DNA of 64,000 nucleotides, taken from NCBI GenBank assembly GCA_964604705.1, contig CAZSAP010000011.1, positions 1-64,000 on the forward strand, written 5' to 3'. Origin of the DNA: JAAXVQ01 sp964604705 (GTDB lineage: Bacteria; Oederibacteriota; JAAXVQ01). The notes below the pieces were generated by a model. That model made no database searches, was not told where the DNA came from, and saw only the letters and a program-made list of their open reading frames with translations. How positions within the stretch are numbered: position 1 is the first letter of the stretch; each line of letters begins with the position of its first letter. Positions 1 to 10,008 of this stretch are shown one piece after another. A program made the translations under genes and the position numbers.

Positions 1-2
1 GT

Positions 3-23
3 GGTGGCGGAGGTGGTTGGTAA
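3..23 (+). CDS. Possible C-terminal tail of a Gly-rich protein (partial)
   Basis: In frame 3 the first bases read Gly-Gly-Gly-Gly-Gly-Trp and then TAA at 21-23. A terminator hairpin follows at 51-92. This could be the last few codons of a + strand gene that starts before the window. Only six codons are visible, so neither the family nor the coding status can be established. Confidence 0.25.
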   Translation, partial: GGGGGW

Positions 24-50
24 CACGTCTTTGAAAAAACCACTAATTAA

Positions 51-92
51 AAAAGCGGATGTCCATCACACTCAGGATGAACATCCGCTTTT
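51..92. terminator. Bidirectional intrinsic terminator
   Basis: A perfect 12-bp stem pairs 51-62 with 81-92 around an 18-nt loop. Read on the minus strand, the stem is followed by a T-rich run (TTTTTTAATTAG), so it should end the chemotaxis-receptor transcript that stops at 104. On the plus strand it is followed by TTTTATTTATAA, so it may also end a gene entering from the left. Confidence 0.8.
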
Positions 93-103
93 ATTTATAA
101 GGA

Positions 104-1342
104 TTAAAACGAACGCATTTCACTATCATCCAAAGGAATGATGGCTTCCGGTCGTTTCCCTGCCCCTACCGGGGCCATATCCCAGTTCCCCTCTTCGTCA
201 TCCCTGTTACTCTCAAAATCCGCCTGCGGTGTGGCCCTAAAAGAGGATGTACCCGACAACGACGAACCGCCTGTTCCCGAATCATCCCCAAATGAATTCC
301 CCATTCCCGGAGCCGGTGTGTATCCCGAATATGCTTGGCCATGTCCACCAATGATTTGAAACAATATCCGCAGCATCTCCTTGAGTTCCTGTGATTCTGC
401 CGACAACTCTTCACTGGCTGAAGCCGACTCTTCTGCATTGGATGCATTAGCCTGGGTTACCTTGCCCATTTCCGCAATGGCCTTATTGATTTGCTCAATA
501 CCCCGCGCCTGATCCAGGCTGGCTTTGGAAACACCGGTCACCAATTGTGTAACCTTGTGCACCCCGTCAACAATTTGATTCAAAATCTCTGCCACCTCAG
601 TGGAAACGCCTACTCCGTGTTCGGCGTTTTTTTGAGATTCCTCAATCAGACTCGCCGTATTTTTGGCGGCTACCGCCGAACGTTGTGCAAGATTGCGGAC
701 CTCCTCTGCCACCACCGCGAATCCTTTCCCTGCTTCGCCGGCACGAGCTGCCTCCACTGCAGCATTCAAAGCCAACAAATTGGTTTGAAAGGCAATTTCA
801 TCAATGGTTTTTACAATTTTAGCGGTTTGATCTGAAGAGGATTTTATTTTTTCAATGGCCGTGGCCATCTTGCGCATAACATCACTGCCCTTTTCAGCCG
901 AGATCCGAGCGTCGTTGACCATGGCATTGGCCGCTTCGGCATCCCGGGCATTTTTCTTTGTAACTTCATTCATTTCTTGAAGCGATGCCGATACTTCTTC
1001 AATACTTGAGGCTTGACGGCTGGCACCTTCTGCCAACACCTGGCTGGTCTGGGCTACTTGCTGGGATGCTCCGCCGATCTTATCGCCTCCCACCGACAAT
1101 CCTTCCGTAAGGTTGGATATCGGATTAATCACGCCACGTTGAATAAAGCTTGTCATAACGATACTTACCGCCAAAATAATAATCTGCCCAATTAGAATAA
1201 CGATATCCCAGGAAGAGGTATGATCGGTCCCTGACGAAATAATAATATTCACAATCGACATGATACCCAAGATCAATCCTATGCCGACAAGCGTACCGTT
1301 CCCCAACCATATTTTTGCGCGCAATGTCATCTGGCTCCACAT
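104..1342 (-). CDS. Methyl-accepting chemotaxis protein
   Basis: Inner-membrane chemoreceptor that would signal to CheA/CheW. The 412-residue protein has two hydrophobic segments (about residues 14-34 and 45-65) with only a short loop between them, so there is no sizeable periplasmic sensor domain. The rest is a long methyl-accepting coiled coil. The highly conserved hairpin tip is present near residues 183-220, containing AFQTNLLALNAAVEAARAGE. No clear HAMP domain is seen. The C-terminal ~75 residues are Gly/Ser-rich and low in complexity. The ATG at 1342 is preceded by a GGAGGA Shine-Dalgarno. No che genes lie nearby, so it is an orphan receptor. The short loop suggests sensing within the membrane or cytoplasm, or through a partner; this is inference. 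Confidence 0.95.
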   Translation of the reverse strand: MWSQMTLRAKIWLGNGTLVGIGLILGIMSIVNIIISSGTDHTSSWDIVILIGQIIILAVSIVMTSFIQRGVINPISNLTEGLSVGGDKIGGASQQVAQTSQVLAEGASRQASSIEEVSASLQEMNEVTKKNARDAEAANAMVNDARISAEKGSDVMRKMATAIEKIKSSSDQTAKIVKTIDEIAFQTNLLALNAAVEAARAGEAGKGFAVVAEEVRNLAQRSAVAAKNTASLIEESQKNAEHGVGVSTEVAEILNQIVDGVHKVTQLVTGVSKASLDQARGIEQINKAIAEMGKVTQANASNAEESASASEELSAESQELKEMLRILFQIIGGHGQAYSGYTPAPGMGNSFGDDSGTGGSSLSGTSSFRATPQADFESNRDDEEGNWDMAPVGAGKRPEAIIPLDDSEMRSF

Positions 1343-1775
1343 ATGTCGTTTCCTCCATTTTCACATTAACCAGCCAACTCATTCTCACTCCTGAAAAGTA
1401 TCGACATTCCTGAAAGTAAACTATAATTCAATTTTCATCTCTGTTGCCGCAGGTCAGGATGTCTGTTTAAGGTTAATGACTTTGAGATTTCCAAAATATT
1501 CCATTGAATTTATTCAACTTTCGATGAAAAATAGCCGTAGATAGACTCGGAGGGGAGAGGTTCATTTCCTTATAAAAGACAAACCACAAACCATTCTATG
1601 TTCAGTGCCTGGCAGCCTGTCCATTGAATGATTTATTGGTTTGCTTTTTACGTACCGGGCACCTATGACCCGCCCGGCACAGTAAGATCACTCCCTTAAT
1701 CGGCCCCACCCATTCCAATGGTTTGTGCATCATCCGGCATTCTGCCGCATCTTTGCTGGCCCGGGAGCGCATCGC
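1343..1775. other. Intergenic region between divergent receptor and kinase genes
   Basis: This 433-bp stretch separates the divergent chemoreceptor and hybrid kinase genes and must hold both promoters. I found no convincing sigma-70 or sigma-54 element, riboswitch or tRNA. A minus-strand open frame at 1602-1805 overlaps the kinase start and resembles no protein I know, so I treat it as non-coding. Confidence 0.5.
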
Positions 1776-4601
1776 ATGGTTGGTCCCAGAGCTATCGAAC
1801 GGCACGCGTTATCCAAAACATGTTGGATATGGAGCGCCTTAATCCTCGGAACCATGACGCTGGTAGCCGTCGCGGACTCCAACGTTCCATCTACCCCCAC
1901 CCCCTCGCCTCGTACCATCGTCGCCCGTTGCGATCAAAATTACCCGCCGTATGAATATGTTAAAAACGGAATCCCCACAGGCTACAACGTCGACATCATC
2001 CACGCCATTGCCCGAGAGATGAATTTAAATGTTCGGATTCTGCCCGGACCCTGGAGCCAAGTCCGCCAAGAACTCGAACAAGGAAAATGCGATGTTCTGT
2101 TGGGCATGTATCAGAGCAAACAGCGTGAAACCCGTGTGGATTTCGCCATCTATCACTCCGTGGTTTTTCACGATGTTTTTTTGGCTCAGGGAATAAAACT
2201 TACCCATTTAAGCGACTTGCGCACAAAACGTGTCGGTGTCCAACGGGGCGACATCATGCACGACTTTGCCCTCAGGGAAAAAATCAGCCGTCGGCTTATT
2301 CTGGCACAGGACACATCTGAATTGTTTGCCAAACTTGAGCGCGGTGAAATCGACGCCGCCCTCACTTCAAAAATACAGGGTCTCTACTTAATCCGGCAGA
2401 TGAAACTCAAAAAAGTGCGTCCCGCGGGACTCTTGCTCGAACCGCTGCGTTATGGTTTTGCGGTACGCAAAGGCGATCGGCGCCTGTTGGAAATTTTAAA
2501 CCAAGGCATCACCCTTTTAAAATTCAACGGCCAATTTGATAGCATTAATGAAAAATGGTTTTATCCCTACCAGCAAAAAAGCCTGTGGGATTCCTCACGG
2601 CCGTTCATTGTCGCACTCCTGGTTTTAATCGCACTTCTCATCGCGTTTTTCATTTGGACGATCTCATTGCGTGAACAAGTTGAAGCGCGCACGCACGAAC
2701 TCCGTCAAATCATCGACTTGGTGCCGCATCTAATCCTCGCCACCGACAAACACGGGCGACTGCTTATGGCCAACCAGGCGGTTGCACGGCTTTTCGAGAC
2801 TCGGATTCAGGATTTGATCGGACGACACGAACAATTGTTCAACCCCCATGTCGAGGCTTACGCCCCACTCTCCCACGGCGATGCCGAAGTGCTTTTAACC
2901 AACAAGCCCAAACACGTAGCCGAAGCCCCCTTTCTTACACCCGCCGGTACCAAACGCTTTTTACAAATCAGTAAAATTCCCTTTAAAACCGCCTTCCCCA
3001 GAAAACCCGCGGTACTGACCGTAGCTGTGGATATCACCGATCTCAAAGAGGCCGAAGTCGCCCTCTGGGAGTCCTTCCGATTCAGTCAGGAGATCATCTC
3101 CAATGCCGGCGAAGGCATTTTGGTGTACGACCGTCAGCTGCGCCATGTGGTCTGGAATCATTTCATGGAAAAAATCACGGAAATCCCTGCACTCTCGGCC
3201 TTGGGCAAAACCCTCTCCGACGTTTTCCCGCCTTCCATCGCGGCCCAACTCCAACCCTTACTGAAACAAGCCTTGGAAGGTGAAACCTGCATCTCGGGGG
3301 ATGTTCGATTCATGCTTTCCAATTCAACCCGCTCGGCTTGGTTTTCCGGAACCTACGTGCCGCACCGGAACACCACCGGTGAGATCATCGGAGTCATTGG
3401 CGTCATTCACGATTTGACCGAACGTCGAAATTTGGAAGACCAGCTGCAACAAGCACAAAAAATGGAAGCCATCGGGCATCTGGCCGGAGGCATTGCACAT
3501 GATTTCAACAATTTGCTCACACCCATTTTGGGGTACGCGGATTTCGCCTTGTTGCAAATGCCCCCCGACTCTAAGTTCCGAGCCCAGGTCTTGGCGATCC
3601 AGGAAGCGGCGGAACGGGCGGCAGCGCTTACCCGCCAGCTCCTTGCTTTCAGCCTGAAACAGGTTTTGGTTTTGAAGCATCTAAATCTCAACCAAGAGAT
3701 TGAACACTTTCTACCAATGCTCAAATCTTTGATGGGTGAAACCGTTGTCATCACCACGCAATTGAACCCCAACCTCGGACTCATCCGCGCCGACGCATCT
3801 CAACTGTATCAAATTATGATGAACCTCTCCATAAACGCGCGGGATGCCATGCCGGAAGGTGGGACATTTACCATCGCCACATTTACCGAGCCGCTTTCCG
3901 AGGAATTTCTCAAACACCATCCAGGCATCGTGGGAGGCATCTACACCCAGCTGTCCATCTCCGATACAGGTGTGGGTATGTCGGAAGATGTTCGAGCGCG
4001 AATTTTCGAACCTTTTTTTACCACCAAAAAACCCGGACACGGTACAGGACTCGGTTTGTCCATGGTCTACGGTATTATAAAACAACACGGCGGATGGATT
4101 CAGGCCAGCAGCCAAGCGGGCGTTGGGACGCAATTCCGCCTGGGGTTTCCGATTGTGGATGCTCTCCCGGACACTCTCCCACTTGCAGCGCCCGCTTCGA
4201 TTCCGACCAACGCCCAAACATTCGTCCAGGGCCATGAAACCATTTTACTATCCGAGGACGAACCTTCGGTGCGAACACTTGCGGCAGAAATCCTAACAGC
4301 CCATGGCTATCGTCTTTTTGTAGCATCCAACGGGGATGAAGCACTCAGGCAAGTTGCAGCCCATCCCAACGAAACGATTGATTTATTAATTACCGATGTC
4401 ATCATGCCTGGAATAAACGGCAAACTTCTTTACGAACGCCTTTTGCAAACCCACCCCCGTTTGCAGGTTTTGTATATTTCCGGGTATGCTCAGAATGTAC
4501 TTACTCATAAGGGTGCCTTGGAAGAAGGCACACAGCTCTTGGCGAAACCATTCACAGTCGAAGCCCTGTTGCAGGCGGTTCAGGATCGATTGCATCCTTG
4601 A
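1776..4601 (+). CDS. Hybrid histidine kinase with periplasmic solute-binding (SBP_bac_3) sensor
   Basis: Membrane sensor kinase of 941 residues. Order: signal anchor (about residues 10-35), SBP_bac_3 domain like amino-acid ABC binding proteins (about 45-265), one transmembrane helix (about 277-297), two PAS domains (about 310-425 and 430-550), HisKA, HATPase_c and a C-terminal receiver. The phospho-accepting His is H575 in the GGIAHDFNN H-box. ATPase N/G boxes are visible (NLSINARDAMP, DTGVGMS, GTGLGLSMVYG). The receiver Asp is D874 in TDVIMPG. I start at ATG 1776, which has GGGAG upstream; an in-frame ATG at 1725 would place extra residues before the signal sequence. It likely senses a small amino-acid-like ligand (family inference). 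It lies 45 bp upstream of a paralogous kinase; no separate output regulator is adjacent. Confidence 0.93.
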   Translation: MVGPRAIERHALSKTCWIWSALILGTMTLVAVADSNVPSTPTPSPRTIVARCDQNYPPYEYVKNGIPTGYNVDIIHAIAREMNLNVRILPGPWSQVRQELEQGKCDVLLGMYQSKQRETRVDFAIYHSVVFHDVFLAQGIKLTHLSDLRTKRVGVQRGDIMHDFALREKISRRLILAQDTSELFAKLERGEIDAALTSKIQGLYLIRQMKLKKVRPAGLLLEPLRYGFAVRKGDRRLLEILNQGITLLKFNGQFDSINEKWFYPYQQKSLWDSSRPFIVALLVLIALLIAFFIWTISLREQVEARTHELRQIIDLVPHLILATDKHGRLLMANQAVARLFETRIQDLIGRHEQLFNPHVEAYAPLSHGDAEVLLTNKPKHVAEAPFLTPAGTKRFLQISKIPFKTAFPRKPAVLTVAVDITDLKEAEVALWESFRFSQEIISNAGEGILVYDRQLRHVVWNHFMEKITEIPALSALGKTLSDVFPPSIAAQLQPLLKQALEGETCISGDVRFMLSNSTRSAWFSGTYVPHRNTTGEIIGVIGVIHDLTERRNLEDQLQQAQKMEAIGHLAGGIAHDFNNLLTPILGYADFALLQMPPDSKFRAQVLAIQEAAERAAALTRQLLAFSLKQVLVLKHLNLNQEIEHFLPMLKSLMGETVVITTQLNPNLGLIRADASQLYQIMMNLSINARDAMPEGGTFTIATFTEPLSEEFLKHHPGIVGGIYTQLSISDTGVGMSEDVRARIFEPFFTTKKPGHGTGLGLSMVYGIIKQHGGWIQASSQAGVGTQFRLGFPIVDALPDTLPLAAPASIPTNAQTFVQGHETILLSEDEPSVRTLAAEILTAHGYRLFVASNGDEALRQVAAHPNETIDLLITDVIMPGINGKLLYERLLQTHPRLQVLYISGYAQNVLTHKGALEEGTQLLAKPFTVEALLQAVQDRLHP

Positions 4602-4646
4602 GTGATTGACGCGATCTAACGACGCGCATTTTTTTTGAGGTGACGT

Positions 4647-7600
4647 ATGAAAATTCCCAAACCGACGCCCCCCCCCGATCCCAAAGATCAAGATACATTG
4701 CAACATCAGTTGCATGAATTGGAATTATTGCGGCAACAGCGCAACCAATCCGAGGAGCGTTTCCGACGCTTCGATGGTTTATTGCAATTGATCGCCGATA
4801 CCCAGCACTTGCTTTTTCAAGAGACGGATCGCGAACGCATCATCCAAGATTTTTGTGAAATGCTTATAGCCAAAAAAGTATACGCTCATGCCTGGCTTGT
4901 TTTGTTGGATGCTGAAGAAAAACCCTGGCTTTGGGCGCAGGCCGGTTTGTCCCAGCCACTGGATACACTTATGCACACCATGCAGCAAGGCACTTGGCCC
5001 TCTTGTATAAAAAACGCACATGAACGTTATGCGATTTTATCCATTCAAGATCCCGCCTTTGTCTGCGGTCCATGCGCACTCTCGCCAGACTGTCAGCGCC
5101 ATGCGCAGTTGGTGATCAACATCGGCTACAGCCATAGAGTCTATGGAGTTTTAATTGTCGCGCTTCCCCGTATCTATTTGGCCCACGAAGAAGAAAAGCA
5201 TATTTTGCGCCTTCTGGCCGACTCGGTGGGAGCAGCTTTTTTTCGTCTGGAATGTGAACCGGAGGCAGAAGCCAGTCAGAGTCAATTGCGTCAATTCGTC
5301 GTTTTGCAGTCAGCCATGGATGCTTTGGCGACACAACTTGTATGCCGTGACCGCCACCAACGCATTCGCTGGTGCAATATTTCAGCCGCTCACATGTGGG
5401 GGCTGACTCCCGACCAAACACTCGGAAAAAAAACAGAGGATCTTGCTCCGCATATCGACCCCCTTCAATTGATTGAAAGCCGTGATGTGCATGCAGCAGT
5501 TCTAGAATCCGGCATTCCACAACGTCACATCGAAGAGACCTGGTGGGCCCAAGAAACGCCCACCCGATGGTGGATTGCCGATCGGCATGCCTATCGCCAG
5601 CCAGACGGCTCCTTGGGCGGCGTGGTTGAAATCCACACCGATATTTCGGAACTAAAAAAAAATGAGGATGCCGTAAAAGCCTCGGAGTCATTTTACCGCC
5701 TTATCAGCGACCGTTTAAGCGACACCATTTGGGTGATAGATCCTCAGATGCATTTTTTATATGTCAATCCCGCTGTGTTTCGCGCGCTTCCCACACCGCC
5801 CAAGCAGGTTTTTAATTTAGGCTTCAAGGCCTTGCTTACTCCCGAGTCATTTCAAACACTTCAGACAACACTGAGTGAGTTGGAAACCCAGATCGCGGAT
5901 CCGGAACAAACTTGGATAACATCTCCTCCTTTGGAATTGGAATTCAAACTCACTCCTGAGTCCAGTATATGGCAAGAGCTCGTTTGGCATCGATTGGAAA
6001 ACGTTATGGGGCAGCCCAACGTTTTCTTAGGTGTTGGTCGCGACATACAAGAACGCAAGCGCATTGAATTTTCCTTGCGGGAGAATCAGCAGAAATACCA
6101 GCACTTGGTCGAATCTGGAAGCGATTGGATCTGGGAACTCGACATTAACCTAAACTTCACCTACGTAAGCCCTCAAGTTGAAAAAATCATTGGGTATCCT
6201 TGCGAGGGTCTTCTCCAGCGTTCGCCTATGGATTTCATGCCCCCCGAAGAAGGCTTACGCATAACCAGCATCCTCAAAGAATACATCTCTCAACGTTCCC
6301 CCTTTTCTTTATTGCAATGCACCATGCGTCACCGTAACGAAACTTTGCGAATTCTTGAAGTAAGCGGCACACCGGTAACCGCCCTCTCCGGCGAGGTTGT
6401 CGGCTTACGTGGGGTTGCCCGGGATATCACCGAACATAAATTTGCCGAAGAAGCATTGCTGGATAGCGAATCCCGCTTTCGCGGAATTTTTTCCGTTTCA
6501 CCCTTAGCACTGGCTTTATGCGACCCTGAAGGAAAACTGGTTGATGTGAATCAGAGTTTTCTGGACCTGTTTGGAGCCCTACTGCCGGGAACCTTGCCCG
6601 GCTCCCATTTTCTTCCCAGTCTCGATTTGCCGGAAAATGCCATGGACGATTTGCAGCAAAAACGAATTATCCATTACGAGCTTATGTTTGATTTTGAAAC
6701 CGCCCACATCAAACTCCCGTTTAAGACCCTACGCCATGGGAGTGTTAATCTCGACATCCTGATTTCACCCTTTGCTTGGGAACGCACACGTGACGATTCA
6801 GGTTTTTTAATACAATTGGAAGATATCACTGAACGCAAATTAACCGAAGAAGCCTTATTGGAAAACGAAGCAAAATACCGAACGCTGTTCGATAGTTCCG
6901 CCGTCGGCTTTTTGCTCCTTTCCGATTCGTTTATCGATTGCAACGCCGAAGCTCTACGCCTTTGGCAATGTGAACGGACATCGGTCATTGGCCAAACGCC
7001 TTTGGATTTCTCTCCCCCCCAGCAACCCGATGGTACATCCTCCCAGGAAGGCCTACGTGAGCATCTAAGTCATGCCTTTGAAGGCTATCCCCAAAATTTC
7101 TATTGGCAATTCCAACGTACCGACAGGACATGCATTGATACCGACGTTTCCTTTAAACTCATTTCGGTTAATGGTTCTCCCATGATTATCATGGCCATGC
7201 GAGACATTACAGAACAGAAACATGCCGAGGCCGCCTACCACCAAGCCATGTCCCGCTTCGAGGCCATTATCGAGAATACCCCGCGTGTCGCGATCCAAGG
7301 GTTCGACCGAACGGGTGTCATCCAACATTGGAATCGCGCCTCTGAAAGTCTGTACGGTTTTTCGAGCCCCGGTATCCTTGGTCAAAAAATCCAATCCACT
7401 CTGTTTGCCGGATCCGACACAACGGCGTTCGATGAAACCATAGAAAAAGTATGGGCCACCCGCCTTCCCAGCCAGCCTCAGGAGTGGAAGCTTAACAAAC
7501 CGGACGGAAATCCCGTTTGGGTCTACTCAAGTATGTTTCCGATCGTGGAAAACGACCGAGTGGTTGAAATATTTTGTATGGATGTGGATATCACCGAGCG

Positions 7601-9917
7601 TAAGCAAGCCGAAGAAGCCATGCGTCTTTCCGAAGAAAAGTATCGCACTATTTTTGAAAACAGTGGCAACGCCCTAATGATCCTCAACGAAGATATGAGC
7701 ATCGCTTTGGTCAATCGCGAAATGGAAAATCTGGGGGGGTATTCTCTACGCGAATCTCAAGTGACCTTCCAATGGCACGATGTGGTGGCCAATTCCGAGG
7801 ACTTAAAAAAAATGCTCCACTATCATCGTCAACGCAGGGTTGATCCTGACTCTGTGCCCAAGACCTACGAATGTGATTTCCGACATAAAGACGGATCCAT
7901 TCGCCACATCATTCTGACCGCGACCCTGATTCCTTCTACCTCGCAAACACTGGTGGCCTTCCTGGACATAACCGAGCGCAAGCATTCCGAAGAAGAACTT
8001 CGTTGCTCGGAAGAAAAATATCGCGCCACATTTGAGAGCAGCGGGAGCGCACTCATGGTCCTGGATGAAAGCCTCACCATCCTGTTGGTGAATCGCGAAT
8101 TTGAAAAGCTCAGTGCATTTCCGCGCAAAGATCTGGAAGGTAAAATCCATGGTACCGTTTTTTTTCCAGACCCCGTGGAACGCGAATATTTTCTGGAACA
8201 ACATCGTTCCACCGCCGAGATGACCGACCCTTCGCCGCAAACCCTCGAATTGCATTTTCAACCCAAGACAGGAAACCTACGGGATGTCTTGGCCACGTTC
8301 ACCTATCTCCCAGCCTCACGCCAGTCCCTGGTGGGATTGACCGACATTACCGAGCGCAAGCTCGCGGAACGCAAGCTCATGAAGAGTGAACGTCGTTACC
8401 GGCTTTTGGCCGATAATGTCAAAGACATTATCTGGACCATGGATCAAAACCGAAAGCTCACCTACATTAGTCCGTCGGTGGAGGCACTTACCGGTTTTTC
8501 GGTCGAAGAAGCGTTGGCGCGCGATGCCAGTCAAACCTTCACCCCCGATTCCTACCAGAAACTTATCCAGTTGATGGGGCACTTTACCGTCGCCGACTCC
8601 ACCTCGAGTCATCCGATTGAGCTCGAACAATTCCACAAAAACGGTTCCACTCTCTGGATCGAAATGCAAGTCACTCCAATGCATGACCCCGACGGGAAAA
8701 CCTTGGGCTTTGTGGGTGTCACCCGTGATATTTCCGCACGACGCCAAGCCGATCTCGAGCGGCAACAATTGGAAGACCAGTTGCGCCAATCCCAAAAAAT
8801 GGAAATCATCGGTCATCTGGCCGGCGGCATTGCCCATGACTTTAACAACCTCTTAACCCCCATTCTCGGTTATGCCGACATGGTATCGCTACAGGTCCCG
8901 GCCGGATCGGCGCTGTATAACGACATCCAAGCCATTCGCGAAACGGCCGAGCGGGCCGCCCGACTGACCCGGCAATTGCTGGCGTTCAGCCTCAAACAAG
9001 TCCTGCACATGACCATCGTTAATCTCAATGAGGAAATACATGAATTCATTAAAATGTTGCATCCCTTGCTCGGGGAGCATATTGAGGTACGCACTGAATT
9101 GACCGCTTCCTTGGGCCCTATAAAAGCCGACGTTTCACAGCTGCAGCAGGTTCTAATGAACCTTGCGGTCAATGCTCGCGATGCCATGCCCCGGGGCGGC
9201 ACCTTAACCTTCACCACATCGTCCCTGCTGGTTACCGAAGAGTTGTTGCGCCAACACCCCACACTATCCCTGGGCGAACATATTTGCCTGACGGTCCGCG
9301 ATACCGGTACGGGTATCCCAAAAGAGATCATGGAGCATATTTTCGAACCTTTTTTCACCACCAAGGAAAGAGGCAAGGGCACGGGTTTGGGACTCTCGAT
9401 GGTCTACGGCATTATCACCCAACATCACGGCACCCTTTGGGCGGAAAGCGAGTATGGCCAAGGAACCTGCATGCACGTAGTTTTGCCCCGCTGTGAAACC
9501 CCGAACGTCGAACCGATCATCCCAGCCTCCCCGTCGCTTCCCTTGTCCGGTCATGCGGCAATCTGGGTGGTTGAAGACGAACCCATGGTCCGAAAAATGA
9601 CTCAGGAAATCCTCGTCAATCATGGGTATTCCGTACAAACGGCCTCGACGCCCAGCGAAGCTTTGGACCGTTTGCAGCAATCGGACGAACCGATTGATCT
9701 GCTGCTTACCGACATCATTATGCCCGGCATGAACGGCAAGGAACTTTTTCAACAGCTTAAACAAAAACGTTCGAACTTAAAGGCGCTTTATATGTCTGGA
9801 TACAGCGAAGATGTGATTGCTCATCACGGGGTACTGGATCCAGGGATTCATCTGATTGCCAAGCCCTTTAGTGTTAAGGATCTCTTGGCCAACGTACACC
9901 GCGTGCTTACAGAGTAA
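4647..9917 (+). CDS. Giant hybrid histidine kinase: GAF, nine PAS, HisKA, HATPase_c, receiver
   Basis: Soluble 1756-residue sensor kinase with no transmembrane helix. A GAF-like domain covers about residues 40-195 and carries a Cys cluster (CGPCALSPDC). Nine PAS domains follow at about 215-335, 345-475, 480-600, 605-725, 730-850, 855-980, 985-1105, 1115-1235 and 1245-1370, each ending in a D-I-T/S-E-R/H-K type PAC linker. HisKA has H1397 in GGIAHDFNN; HATPase_c has NLAVNARDAMP and GTGLGLSMVYG; the receiver Asp is D1689 in TDIIMPG. The kinase core is very close to that of the preceding gene, which suggests tandem duplication. ATG 4647 has a GAGGTGA ribosome site. PAS ligands cannot be predicted; the cysteines could bind a cofactor. 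Confidence 0.93.
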   Translation: MKIPKPTPPPDPKDQDTLQHQLHELELLRQQRNQSEERFRRFDGLLQLIADTQHLLFQETDRERIIQDFCEMLIAKKVYAHAWLVLLDAEEKPWLWAQAGLSQPLDTLMHTMQQGTWPSCIKNAHERYAILSIQDPAFVCGPCALSPDCQRHAQLVINIGYSHRVYGVLIVALPRIYLAHEEEKHILRLLADSVGAAFFRLECEPEAEASQSQLRQFVVLQSAMDALATQLVCRDRHQRIRWCNISAAHMWGLTPDQTLGKKTEDLAPHIDPLQLIESRDVHAAVLESGIPQRHIEETWWAQETPTRWWIADRHAYRQPDGSLGGVVEIHTDISELKKNEDAVKASESFYRLISDRLSDTIWVIDPQMHFLYVNPAVFRALPTPPKQVFNLGFKALLTPESFQTLQTTLSELETQIADPEQTWITSPPLELEFKLTPESSIWQELVWHRLENVMGQPNVFLGVGRDIQERKRIEFSLRENQQKYQHLVESGSDWIWELDINLNFTYVSPQVEKIIGYPCEGLLQRSPMDFMPPEEGLRITSILKEYISQRSPFSLLQCTMRHRNETLRILEVSGTPVTALSGEVVGLRGVARDITEHKFAEEALLDSESRFRGIFSVSPLALALCDPEGKLVDVNQSFLDLFGALLPGTLPGSHFLPSLDLPENAMDDLQQKRIIHYELMFDFETAHIKLPFKTLRHGSVNLDILISPFAWERTRDDSGFLIQLEDITERKLTEEALLENEAKYRTLFDSSAVGFLLLSDSFIDCNAEALRLWQCERTSVIGQTPLDFSPPQQPDGTSSQEGLREHLSHAFEGYPQNFYWQFQRTDRTCIDTDVSFKLISVNGSPMIIMAMRDITEQKHAEAAYHQAMSRFEAIIENTPRVAIQGFDRTGVIQHWNRASESLYGFSSPGILGQKIQSTLFAGSDTTAFDETIEKVWATRLPSQPQEWKLNKPDGNPVWVYSSMFPIVENDRVVEIFCMDVDITERKQAEEAMRLSEEKYRTIFENSGNALMILNEDMSIALVNREMENLGGYSLRESQVTFQWHDVVANSEDLKKMLHYHRQRRVDPDSVPKTYECDFRHKDGSIRHIILTATLIPSTSQTLVAFLDITERKHSEEELRCSEEKYRATFESSGSALMVLDESLTILLVNREFEKLSAFPRKDLEGKIHGTVFFPDPVEREYFLEQHRSTAEMTDPSPQTLELHFQPKTGNLRDVLATFTYLPASRQSLVGLTDITERKLAERKLMKSERRYRLLADNVKDIIWTMDQNRKLTYISPSVEALTGFSVEEALARDASQTFTPDSYQKLIQLMGHFTVADSTSSHPIELEQFHKNGSTLWIEMQVTPMHDPDGKTLGFVGVTRDISARRQADLERQQLEDQLRQSQKMEIIGHLAGGIAHDFNNLLTPILGYADMVSLQVPAGSALYNDIQAIRETAERAARLTRQLLAFSLKQVLHMTIVNLNEEIHEFIKMLHPLLGEHIEVRTELTASLGPIKADVSQLQQVLMNLAVNARDAMPRGGTLTFTTSSLLVTEELLRQHPTLSLGEHICLTVRDTGTGIPKEIMEHIFEPFFTTKERGKGTGLGLSMVYGIITQHHGTLWAESEYGQGTCMHVVLPRCETPNVEPIIPASPSLPLSGHAAIWVVEDEPMVRKMTQEILVNHGYSVQTASTPSEALDRLQQSDEPIDLLLTDIIMPGMNGKELFQQLKQKRSNLKALYMSGYSEDVIAHHGVLDPGIHLIAKPFSVKDLLANVHRVLTE

Positions 9918-9944
9918 GTTTCCGACCTACCGGGTATTTCCCCC

Positions 9945-9974
9945 TTGACGGATGGTATTACTTTTTAATACTAT
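9945..9974 (+). promoter_or_regulatory. Promoter with embedded palindromic operator for the zinc operon
   Basis: A -35 box TTGACG (9945-9950) and a -10-like TACTAT (9969-9974) are 18 bp apart. The spacer and -10 contain a perfect inverted repeat GTATTA-N5-TAATAC (9955-9971). A repressor bound there would block RNA polymerase. The first gene downstream encodes a ribbon-helix-helix protein, so autoregulation is a reasonable inference. Confidence 0.65.
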
Positions 9975-10008
9975 ACCTTATTAACTTTATTTAAGAGGAT
10001 GTTCCACC

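Noticed and set aside
1600..1775. Possible riboswitch upstream of the first hybrid kinase
   Set aside because: Only short GC-rich inverted pieces; no conserved core of a known class such as c-di-GMP or fluoride.
1602..1805. 67-codon minus-strand frame with Cys residues in the intergenic region
   Set aside because: Overlaps the kinase start; no ribosome site and no recognisable protein pattern.
5116..5691. 191-codon open frame on the minus strand
   Set aside because: Antisense to the nine-PAS kinase; no signal for expression.
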